Assembly: GCA_025966335.1 (NCBI GenBank)
Contig: JAICRS010000196.1
Span: 1 to 5,687, forward strand
Length of the DNA stretch: 5,687 nt
Origin: Nocardioidaceae bacterium
GTDB lineage: Bacteria; Actinomycetota; Actinomycetes; Propionibacteriales; Nocardioidaceae
Direction: 5' to 3'
The notes below the pieces were generated by a model, which made no database searches, was not told the origin of the DNA, and saw only the letters and a program-made list of their open reading frames with translations. The position numbers and the translations under genes were made by a program. This document shows, piece by piece, positions 1 through 4,956 of this stretch; the stretch's first letter is position 1; each line of letters begins with the position of its first letter.

Positions 1-708
1 GAAGCGCTCGCCCAGGGAGAACTTGATGCCGCGCTTGCGGAACGCCCGCTCCAGCGCCTTGGAGAGCGCGACGTCCTCGTTCGGCACGAGGTGCGGCAGC
101 GCCTCGACGATCTGCACGTCGGCGCCGAAGGACTTCCAGACGCTGGCGAACTCACAGCCGATCACGCCGCCGCCGAGCACGACTACCGACTGCGGGACCC
201 GGTCGAGCAGCAGCGCGTGCTCGGAGGTGATCACCCGCTGGCCGTCGACCTCCAGGCCGGGCAGCGACTTGGCGTAGGAACCGGAGGCCAGCACGATCTT
301 CTTGCCGGTGTACTCGTTGCCGTTCACCGCGACGGTGTTCGGGCCGACCAGCTTGCCCTCGCCCTCGATGACGGTGATGCCGCGGGACTTGATCAGTCCG
401 GCGAGGCCCTTGAAGAGCCGGGAGACGACGCCGTCCTTGTACTTGTTGACGCCCGCCATGTCGATGCCCTCGAGCGTGGCGTTGACACCGAACTGCTCGG
501 ACTCGCGGGTGGAGTCGGCCACCTCCGCGGCGTGCAGCAGCGCCTTGGTCGGGATGCAGCCGACGTGCAGGCAGGTGCCGCCGAGCTTGCCCTTCTCCAC
601 CAGGCCGACGGTGAGGCCGAGCTGGGAGGCGCGCAGTGCGCAGGCATAACCACCGCTGCCTGCGCCAAGAATCAGTACGTCGAAGTTGTTGCCGGCGTTG
701 TCCGCCAC
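1..708 (-). CDS. lpdA: Dihydrolipoyl dehydrogenase (E3 / L-protein), N-terminal part
   Basis: This cytoplasmic flavoprotein reoxidises protein-bound dihydrolipoamide with NAD+, serving the pyruvate and 2-oxoglutarate dehydrogenase complexes and the glycine cleavage system. The 236 visible residues carry, in order, an FAD-binding GAGSGG at about 15-20, the redox disulfide motif GGTCLHVGCIPTK with Cys46 and Cys51, and the NAD-binding GGGVIG at about 179-184. The family is usually about 460 residues, so the C-terminal interface domain with the catalytic His-Glu pair lies beyond the left edge. I chose the GTG at 706-708 because a GGAGGA Shine-Dalgarno sits just upstream and the protein then begins VADNAGNNFDVLILG, like relatives. 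In-frame ATGs ending at 723, 756 and 777 would add 5, 16 or 23 poorly conserved residues. The gene is divergent from the small gene at 864. Function is secure; the start is less so. Confidence 0.95.
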   Translation of the reverse strand, partial: MADNAGNNFDVLILGAGSGGYACALRASQLGLTVGLVEKGKLGGTCLHVGCIPTKALLHAAEVADSTRESEQFGVNATLEGIDMAGVNKYKDGVVSRLFKGLAGLIKSRGITVIEGEGKLVGPNTVAVNGNEYTGKKIVLASGSYAKSLPGLEVDGQRVITSEHALLLDRVPQSVVVLGGGVIGCEFASVWKSFGADVQIVEALPHLVPNEDVALSKALERAFRKRGIKFSLGERF

Positions 709-863
709 CGTTCCTCCGGTCATGTTCAGCTGTGAGGGTTGGCCTGTCGCAGCCATCTTTCCACCAATTGGTTCCATGTCTACACCGGGTGGCAAGCGGG
801 CCGCGACCTGCGGCTTCGCGCAACCTCACGCGGAATGTTGGATCGGTAAGCCACACTGGACAA
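709..863. other. Divergent intergenic region between lpdA and the 117-aa gene
   Basis: These bases must hold the promoters of two divergent genes. I see no convincing -35/-10 pair on either strand. The nearest minus-strand candidate is TTGTCC at 858-863 with AACATT 18 bases further on, which has a weak -10. In-frame ATGs that could extend lpdA also fall here. No RNA gene, riboswitch or long repeat is evident. Confidence 0.5.
712..717 (-). promoter_or_regulatory. Ribosome binding site favouring the GTG start of lpdA
   Basis: On the minus strand GGAGGA is followed by ACG and then GTG at 708, so GGAGG ends 4 bases before the start codon. This is the best Shine-Dalgarno match among the candidate lpdA starts. 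The ATG at 754-756 has only a GGTGG-like match and the ATGs at 721-723 and 775-777 have none. The spacing is slightly short, which keeps some doubt. Confidence 0.5.
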
Positions 864-1217
864 ATGGGTTTGATGGACCGGCTGAGGCGGCGTCGAGGGC
901 CGAAGATGAAACGTCCCCGTGGTCTGGGGCCGACCACCGTGCGCTCCTCCGACAGCGCCGACGAGCAGCATCTCGCCGAGTTCGCGAAGACCCGTCGCGG
1001 CGTCGAGGGGTTCGTCGAGCCGCGGACCGCGGTCACCGATGTGACGCTGATGCTGGTCGCCCACGACGGCGAGTGGACCCGCCGCCGGGTGCCGTCGGTC
1101 GAGTGGGCCCATCGGTTCGCGAACAAGGCCGGCATCCCGTCGTACGACGCGGGTGTGGTCGGCTATCCCGCGCGGATGCGCGAGTACAACCGGCGCCAGA
1201 AGGAGTCCGGCAGCTAG
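864..1217 (+). CDS. Conserved actinobacterial protein of unknown function (117 aa)
   Basis: The frame encodes a soluble, strongly basic 117-residue protein with no signal peptide and no membrane segment. It opens with an Arg/Lys-rich stretch (MGLMDRLRRRRGPKMKR), has a more conserved-looking core at about 45-75 (RRGVEGFVEPRT, then LMLVAHDGEWTRRR), and ends in GYPARMREYN at about 100-109. I recall a family with this pattern beside lpdA and pepA in Streptomyces and Nocardioides, sometimes labelled 'oxidoreductase' without support; I see no nucleotide-binding motif. The ATG at 864 gives MGLMDRL; the ATG at 873 is an alternative and neither has a strong Shine-Dalgarno (GGA lies 3 bases before 864). 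It converges on pepA. The reality of the gene is well supported by codon pattern and neighbours; its function is unknown. Confidence 0.85.
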   Translation: MGLMDRLRRRRGPKMKRPRGLGPTTVRSSDSADEQHLAEFAKTRRGVEGFVEPRTAVTDVTLMLVAHDGEWTRRRVPSVEWAHRFANKAGIPSYDAGVVGYPARMREYNRRQKESGS

Positions 1218-1224
1218 TCCCACC

Positions 1225-1278
1225 CCGAGTTGTCAGACCCAGCGTGCGCCCAAGCGGTCACAGGGCCGGACAACTCGG
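1225..1278. terminator. Putative bidirectional terminator between the 117-aa gene and pepA
   Basis: CCGAGTTGTC at 1225-1234 is perfectly complementary to GACAACTCGG at 1269-1278. This gives a 10-bp stem, with a further G-C and three C-G pairs inside after mismatches and a loop of about 22 bases. It fills the 61-base gap between two convergent stop codons and ends one base before the pepA stop (1279-1281). There is no T-tract on either side, which is common for actinobacterial terminators. The inverted repeat is certain; the function is inferred from position. Confidence 0.65.
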
Positions 1279-2781
1279 CTACTTCTGGGTGGAGAGGTCG
1301 CGGGCGAGCTCGACCAGCGTGGAGACCGCGACCCCGGTGCCGCCGCTGGGCGTGTAGCCGTGCGGGCCCTTCTCGTTGAACGCGGGCCCGGCGATGTCGA
1401 GGTGCGCCCACCGGTTGCCGTCGACGAACTCCTGGAGGAACGCGGCGGCGTAGAGGGTGCCGCCCCAGCGCTCGGTGTTGTGCTGGGCCAGGTCCGCGAC
1501 CTTGCTGTTGTTGCGGACCTTCTCGGTCATCTCCTCGGGGATCGGCAGCGGCCAGAACGCCTCGCCGGCGCGGTCCGCGGCCGCCTTCACCGAGTCGAGC
1601 AGCGGCTCGTCGTTGCCGAGCAGCCCGCCGACCCGTTCTCCCAGCGCGACCACGCACGCTCCGGTCAACGTGGCCACGTCGACCAGCACATCGGGCTTCT
1701 GCTCGGTGGCCTTCACGATCGCGTCGGCGAGCACCAGACGGCCCTCGGCGTCGGTGTTGAGGACCTCCACGGTCTTCCCGCCGTACATCGTCAGCACGTC
1801 ACCGGGGCGGGTGGCGTTGCCGGACACCATGTTCTCGGCCATCGGGGCGTAGGTGGTGACCGCGATCGGCAGACCGAGCTCGGCGATCGCGAAGGTCGCG
1901 GCGACCACGGCAGCGGCACCGGCCATGTCGCACTTCATCGTCATCATGGACGCGCCGGGCTTGATCGACAGGCCGCCCGAGTCGTAGGTGATGCCCTTGC
2001 CGACCAGCGCCAGGTGCGCCTTGGCGCCGCGCGGCTTGTAGGTCAGCTGCACCAGCCGGGGCGGGTTCGCCGAGCCCCTGCCGACGCCGATGATCCCGCC
2101 GCAGCCGTCGGCCTCCAGCGCCGCCTCGTCGGTCACCTTCACGGTCACCTTCGCGGCCTTGTTGTTCTTCTTCGCCGCGGTCACCGCGTCCGCGAACTTC
2201 TCGGGGGTGAAGTCGCCCGGGGGAGTGTTCACCCAGTCCCGCGCCATCGTGGTGGCCGCGGCCACGACCTGGGCCTCCTCGAGCACCGCGGTGGCCTGCT
2301 TGTCGCGCGCCAGGTCGGTGAGGATCACGACCTCGCCGGCGCGGTCCGGGTCGGCGCTGGTCTTGAACTCGGTGAACGAGTAGGAGCCCAGCAGGAACCC
2401 GTCGGCGACCGCGCGGACATGGTCCACGTCGACGGCGGGCAGGGCGACGGCCACGGTCGCCGCGTTCGACATCGACCTCGCAGCCACACCCGCCGCGCGT
2501 CGTACGCCTTCGGTGGTGAGCTTGTCCCGCTCGCCGAGGCCGACCAGCATCAGCAGCGGTGACTTGATCATGCCGCCGGTGGGGATCTTGACGACCTCGC
2601 CGGGCTTGCCGTGGAAGCCGATCGTGGACAGCAACGGCGCGAACTTGCGGCCGTACGCCGACGCGACCTCCTCGCCCCCGGGAGCGGCCGCGAGACCCTT
2701 CTTGGTCTGGCACACACCGACCACCACCACGTCGGTCCGGGTCTTGTCGGCTGTGGCCTTGCGGAGGCTGTACGTCGTCAC
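1279..2781 (-). CDS. pepA: Leucyl (cytosol) aminopeptidase, peptidase family M17
   Basis: This family hydrolyses N-terminal residues, preferably leucine, from peptides, using two divalent metal ions in a cytoplasmic hexamer. The 500-residue product has the normal family length, with an N-terminal macro-like domain to about 170 and the catalytic domain after it. The signature NTDAEGRL lies at 342-349. The expected metal ligands are all present: Lys262 and Asp267 (GKGITYDSGG), Asp285 (MKCDMAG), Asp344 and Glu346, with catalytic Lys274 and Arg348. All are offset by a constant 8 from my recollection of E. coli PepA numbering. The GTG at 2779-2781 was chosen for its AGGGAG ribosome site and the family-like start VTTYSLRK. 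An upstream in-frame ATG ending at 2826 would add 15 unconserved residues and has no ribosome site. It is divergent from gcvT, 91 bases away. Confidence 0.96.
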   Translation of the reverse strand: MTTYSLRKATADKTRTDVVVVGVCQTKKGLAAAPGGEEVASAYGRKFAPLLSTIGFHGKPGEVVKIPTGGMIKSPLLMLVGLGERDKLTTEGVRRAAGVAARSMSNAATVAVALPAVDVDHVRAVADGFLLGSYSFTEFKTSADPDRAGEVVILTDLARDKQATAVLEEAQVVAAATTMARDWVNTPPGDFTPEKFADAVTAAKKNNKAAKVTVKVTDEAALEADGCGGIIGVGRGSANPPRLVQLTYKPRGAKAHLALVGKGITYDSGGLSIKPGASMMTMKCDMAGAAAVVAATFAIAELGLPIAVTTYAPMAENMVSGNATRPGDVLTMYGGKTVEVLNTDAEGRLVLADAIVKATEQKPDVLVDVATLTGACVVALGERVGGLLGNDEPLLDSVKAAADRAGEAFWPLPIPEEMTEKVRNNSKVADLAQHNTERWGGTLYAAAFLQEFVDGNRWAHLDIAGPAFNEKGPHGYTPSGGTGVAVSTLVELARDLSTQK

Positions 2782-2791
2782 GGTCGGTCGA

Positions 2792-2797
2792 CTCCCT
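2792..2797 (-). promoter_or_regulatory. Ribosome binding site of pepA
   Basis: AGGGAG on the minus strand lies 10 bases upstream of the GTG at 2781. It decides for that start over the ATG at 2824-2826, which has no purine-rich sequence in front of it. Confidence 0.65.
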
Positions 2798-2859
2798 TGT
2801 CGTCTGGCGGTCCGGTTCACGGGCATGCTAGCCCCGACGATACGCAGGCCGTGCTGCGA

Positions 2860-2865
2860 TAGGTT
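2860..2865 (+). promoter_or_regulatory. Putative -10 element of a leaderless gcvT promoter
   Basis: TAGGTT fits the actinobacterial -10 consensus TANNNT and ends 7 bases before the gcvT ATG, which would place the transcription start at or next to the start codon. The upstream sequence of gcvT has no good Shine-Dalgarno (only AGG at spacing 9), which agrees with a leaderless mRNA. No convincing -35 is visible; positions 17-18 bases upstream read about GACGATA. Confidence 0.45.
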
Positions 2866-2872
2866 CACCTGC

Positions 2873-3979
2873 ATGGATAGCGCCCCGCTGAAACAGTCGC
2901 CGCTGCACGACCGGCACGCCGCTCTCGGTGCGAAGTTCGCCGAGTTCGGCGGCTGGGAGATGCCGCTGGAGTACTCCGGTGTGGTCAAGGAGCACACCGC
3001 GGTGCGCGAGGCGGTCGGCGTCTTCGACGTGAGCCACCTGGGCAAGGCGGTCGTGCGCGGACCGGGGGCGGCGGCGTACGTGAACGCGACCCTGTCCAAC
3101 GACCTCGGCAAGATCGAGCCGGGCAAGGCGCAGTACACCTTGTGCTGCGACGCGGAGACCGGCGGGATCGTCGACGACCTGATCGCCTACCTCCACCACG
3201 ACGAGCTGGTGTTCCTGATCCCGAACGCGGCGAACACCGCGGAGGTCGTACGCCGGCTCGAGGCGGATGCGCCTTCCGGGGTGAAGGTGGAGAACCACCA
3301 CACGAGCCACGCCATCCTCGCCGTACAGGGCACCCGCTCCGACGAGGTGCTCGAGGCCATCGGGCTCCCCGTGGGGCACGACTACATGTCGTTCGTCGAG
3401 ACGACCTACCAGGACGCGCCGGTGATCGTGTGCCGCACCGGCTACACCGGCGAGCGTGGTTACGAGCTGGTGGTCGACAACGAGGTGGTCGGCGCGCTGT
3501 GGGACGCGCTGTTCGAGGCCGGCGCGGAGTGGGGGATCACGCCCTGCGGTCTGGGTGCGCGGGACACCCTGCGCACCGAGATGGGGTATCCGCTGCACGG
3601 GCAGGACATCCGGCCCGACGTGACCCCGGTCCAGGCCCGGCTCGGGTGGGCGGTCGGCTGGAAGAAGGACGCGTTCTGGGGCAAGGACGCATTGGTCGCG
3701 GAGAAGGAGACCGGTCCGAAACGGATCCTGCGCGGTCTGGTCGCGAACGGGCGGGCGATCCCGCGGCCGGGGATGCGGGTGCTGCTGGTGGCCGATGTCC
3801 CCCTCGGGGAGATCACCTCCGGCACCTTCTCGCCGACCTTGAGGCAGGGCGTCGGGCTGGCGCTGCTCGCGTCGGAGGTGACCGAGGGCGCCGAGGTCTC
3901 GGTGGACGTGCGCGGTCGCCGGGAGATCTTCACCATCACCAAGCCGCCGTTCGTGACGCCGGGCGTGCGCGAGGGCTGA
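2873..3979 (+). CDS. gcvT: Aminomethyltransferase (glycine cleavage system T-protein)
   Basis: The T-protein takes the aminomethyl group from lipoylated H-protein, releases ammonia and passes the methylene to tetrahydrofolate. At 368 residues it has the usual length. Visible motifs are FGGWEMPLEYS at about 25-35, FDVSHLGK at 51-58, GGIVDDLI at 97-104 with the conserved catalytic Asp101, YTGERGYEL at 191-199 and GLGARDTLRTEMGYPLHGQD at 226-245. The C-terminal barrel domain contains GEITSGTFSPTL at about 312-323. The start gives MDSAPLKQSPLHDRH, as in actinobacterial relatives. It is a lone gcvT: gcvH and gcvP are not in the window, although LpdA, which serves as the L-protein, is encoded 2 kb to the left. 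No glycine riboswitch precedes it. YgfZ-like folate proteins are related, but the intact catalytic Asp and the RDTLR motif argue for a true T-protein. Confidence 0.95.
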   Translation: MDSAPLKQSPLHDRHAALGAKFAEFGGWEMPLEYSGVVKEHTAVREAVGVFDVSHLGKAVVRGPGAAAYVNATLSNDLGKIEPGKAQYTLCCDAETGGIVDDLIAYLHHDELVFLIPNAANTAEVVRRLEADAPSGVKVENHHTSHAILAVQGTRSDEVLEAIGLPVGHDYMSFVETTYQDAPVIVCRTGYTGERGYELVVDNEVVGALWDALFEAGAEWGITPCGLGARDTLRTEMGYPLHGQDIRPDVTPVQARLGWAVGWKKDAFWGKDALVAEKETGPKRILRGLVANGRAIPRPGMRVLLVADVPLGEITSGTFSPTLRQGVGLALLASEVTEGAEVSVDVRGRREIFTITKPPFVTPGVREG

Positions 3980-3986
3980 GGCGCCG

Positions 3987-4018
3987 ACTCGGCCACTCCG
4001 AGGCCTCTACTCGGCCAC
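3987..4018. repeat. 10-bp direct repeat spanning the gcvT/STAS junction
   Basis: ACTCGGCCAC occurs at 3987-3996 and again at 4009-4018, 22 bases apart, which is about two helical turns. The second copy is inside the 3' end of the STAS gene. It supplies both CTCGG arms of the alternative hairpins. Confidence 0.6.
3988..4014. terminator. Putative terminator hairpins between gcvT and the STAS gene
   Basis: The 27-base gap between two convergent stop codons and the last codons of the STAS gene hold CTCGG (3988-3992), CCGAG (3998-4002) and CTCGG (4010-4014). The central CCGAG can pair with either neighbour, giving 5-bp stems with loops of 5 or 7 bases, and GAGGCCTC at 4000-4007 is a perfect palindrome. 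There is no T-tract. Stems are short, so this is a weak call that rests mostly on position. Confidence 0.4.
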
Positions 4019-4414
4019 GCCGTTGACCGGGTCTGCCTGCTTCACGGTGTCGGTGAGCTCGGGCGGCTGCAACCCCTCGGCGGCGGCCTCGATGGTGTCG
4101 TGCACCGGCAGCAGGTGGTCGAGATGAGTGATCTCGAGCAGCCGGGACACTCGGGCGTTCGGGCCGACCAGGCGGATCCCGCCCTCACGCGAGCCGGCGT
4201 ACTTGTGCACCCGGATCAACGTGGACAGCGCCGACGAGTCCATGAAGGTGACGTTGGTGAGGTCGACCAGCATGGCCGGCGAGCAGTCGTCGATCGAGGC
4301 CTCGAGCTCCTCGGCGAGAATCCCGGCGACGGCGACGTCGATCTCGCCGTCCACGAACACCACCACGAACCCGTCGAACGCCTGGCGGCGAAAGAACCTG
4401 GGCTGGTGCGACAT
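4007..4414 (-). CDS. STAS-domain anti-anti-sigma factor (anti-sigma factor antagonist)
   Basis: The 135-residue protein is a single STAS domain of the SpoIIAA/RsbV type, which in its unphosphorylated form binds an anti-sigma kinase and frees a sigma factor. A beta strand FVVVFVDGEIDV at about 16-27 is followed by LVDLTNVTFMDSSALSTLIRV at about 49-69. Within this, DSS at 59-61 places Ser60 where SpoIIAA has its phosphorylated Ser58. A hydrophilic tail follows from about 115. The ATG at 4412-4414 has a strong GAGGAG ribosome site 8 bases upstream. No anti-sigma kinase or sigma factor is adjacent, so it is an orphan in this window and its partner cannot be named. It occupies the position where some relatives carry ilvE. 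The domain call is strong; whether the target is a stress sigma factor or another partner is open. Confidence 0.9.
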   Translation of the reverse strand: MSHQPRFFRRQAFDGFVVVFVDGEIDVAVAGILAEELEASIDDCSPAMLVDLTNVTFMDSSALSTLIRVHKYAGSREGGIRLVGPNARVSRLLEITHLDHLLPVHDTIEAAAEGLQPPELTDTVKQADPVNGVAE

Positions 4415-4422
4415 CGGCTCAG

Positions 4423-4428
4423 CTCCTC
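4423..4428 (-). promoter_or_regulatory. Ribosome binding site of the STAS gene
   Basis: GAGGAG on the minus strand lies 8 bases before the ATG at 4414, an optimal arrangement and the clearest Shine-Dalgarno in the window. It fixes the start codon. Confidence 0.75.
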
Positions 4429-4469
4429 ATAGGCGGCCGTGCCGGCGGACTTTCTCGACCGGTTGATCC

Positions 4470-4498
4470 ACGGTAGCCAGCCCGGTCACGCGGAACAA
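4470..4498 (-). promoter_or_regulatory. Putative housekeeping-type promoter of the STAS gene
   Basis: Reading the minus strand, TTGTTC (4493-4498) and TACCGT (4470-4475) are separated by exactly 17 bases. They match the -35 TTGNNN and -10 TANNNT patterns of group 1 sigma factors. Transcription would start near 4463 and give a leader of about 49 bases containing the ribosome site. I see no clear GTTT...GGGTA stress-sigma pattern here. Confidence 0.5.
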
Positions 4499-4615
4499 TA
4501 GCCCGCAAGGTGTGGTCGGGATGGCTGATCCGGGCGGGTCGGAAACGCTTGAGCCTCGCATTCCGGGGCACGTCGGGTGTAGGGCGCACCGGCTTCGCGC
4601 GGAGTCAGGCGTCTA

Positions 4616-4647
4616 GGCCCCGGCGTTGAAACATCAGCGTCGGGGCC
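4616..4647 (+). other. 14-bp stem-loop, possible terminator or structured RNA
   Basis: GGCCCCGGCGTTGA (4616-4629) pairs along its full length with TCAGCGTCGGGGCC (4634-4647) around an AACA loop. Two of the 14 pairs are G-U wobbles when read as plus-strand RNA; on the minus strand they become C-A and A-C mismatches, leaving 7+2+3 pairs. It lies 8 bases beyond the stop codon of the ANTAR remnant on the minus strand. There is no T-tract on either side. The structure is certain as sequence; its role is not. Confidence 0.55.
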
Positions 4648-4655
4648 GCTGGGGA

Positions 4656-4796
4656 TCAGCCCTGCGCCGCGTCGAGGTGGTAGCGCTCCATCAGGGTCCC
4701 CTGCCCCTGGCCGATCAGCGTCCTGCCGTCGACGGCCTGGCGCAGCGTCTCGATCCGGTTGGTCGCCACACCAACCGCGCCTGCGAGGGCCTCTGG
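4656..4796 (-). pseudogene. Remnant of a GAF-ANTAR type regulator
   Basis: Between an in-frame TGA (4797-4799) and the TGA at 4656-4658, the minus strand encodes 46 residues. They include EALAGAVGVATNRIETLRQ followed by TLIGQGQGTLMERYHLDAAQ. This resembles the linker helix after a GAF domain and the first part of an ANTAR RNA-binding domain, whose actinobacterial pattern is roughly VIGQAKGILMERxxLDADQAF. The frame stops where the second ANTAR helix should begin, and no continuation is visible in the other frames. A GAF domain is not recognisable upstream. A GTG at 4767-4769 could start a 37-residue peptide, but no ribosome site supports it. I read it as a truncated, probably dead gene; the homology rests on pattern recall. 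Confidence 0.55.
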
Positions 4797-4850
4797 TCAG
4801 TCGGGACGTCGGGACGGCGTCGGTCCATCGGGCCGTCACCATCGCATCCC

Positions 4851-4890
4851 TGGCCGATGCCGTCGTCGTTTGGCCGATGCCGTCGTCGTT
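4851..4890. repeat. Perfect 20-bp tandem duplication
   Basis: The 20-base unit TGGCCGATGCCGTCGTCGTT occurs twice head to tail (4851-4870 and 4871-4890) without a mismatch. Each unit also contains a short GTC-GTC iteration. The copies lie in non-coding sequence upstream of the ANTAR remnant. Perfect identity suggests recent slippage or a maintained repeat. Confidence 0.9.
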
Positions 4891-4956
4891 CGGTCAGTCT
4901 CGCGCGTCCGCGGTCGGCCGACTGCAGCCGAAACCTGGCCCGTCCGGCCGCGGAAC

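Larger units (their letters stand above)
4415..4956. other. 542-base region without an intact gene
   Basis: From right to left, this stretch holds a 10-bp palindrome GTCGGCCGAC (4913-4922), a perfect 20-bp tandem duplication (4851-4890), an ANTAR-like coding remnant (4656-4796), a strong stem-loop (4616-4647) and the STAS promoter. Frames of about 120 codons exist on both strands (4486-4842 minus, 4626-4991 plus), but their products are Arg/Pro/Gly-rich with no recognisable domain. It looks like a decayed gene region rather than a compact regulatory one. Confidence 0.6.

Noticed and set aside
152..1135. A 327-codon minus-strand open frame across lpdA and the 117-aa gene
   Set aside because: It is out of frame with lpdA and Arg-rich, with no domain. 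The lpdA frame shows clear FAD, disulfide and NAD motifs.
1153..2562. A 469-codon plus-strand open frame opposite pepA
   Set aside because: It is antisense to an aminopeptidase with a complete set of catalytic residues. Its product is a low-complexity Gly/Arg/His/Val-rich string typical of the mirror frame of a high-GC gene.
2782..2872. A glycine riboswitch or other leader RNA before gcvT
   Set aside because: Only 91 bases separate pepA and gcvT, and no paired glycine-aptamer-like structure is visible. The likely transcription start at the ATG leaves no leader.
2828..3598. A 256-codon minus-strand open frame opposite gcvT
   Set aside because: It is a mirror frame of gcvT, whose motifs and length fully account for the region.
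4486..4842. A 118-codon minus-strand open frame upstream of the STAS gene
   Set aside because: Its composition (Arg, Pro, Gly, Ala) is that of random high-GC translation, it overlaps the ANTAR remnant in another frame, and it covers the STAS promoter.
4415..4956. A mobile element or attachment site in the region without an intact gene
   Set aside because: No transposase fragment, terminal inverted repeats or target duplication were found. The only repeats are the short tandem copy and local palindromes.
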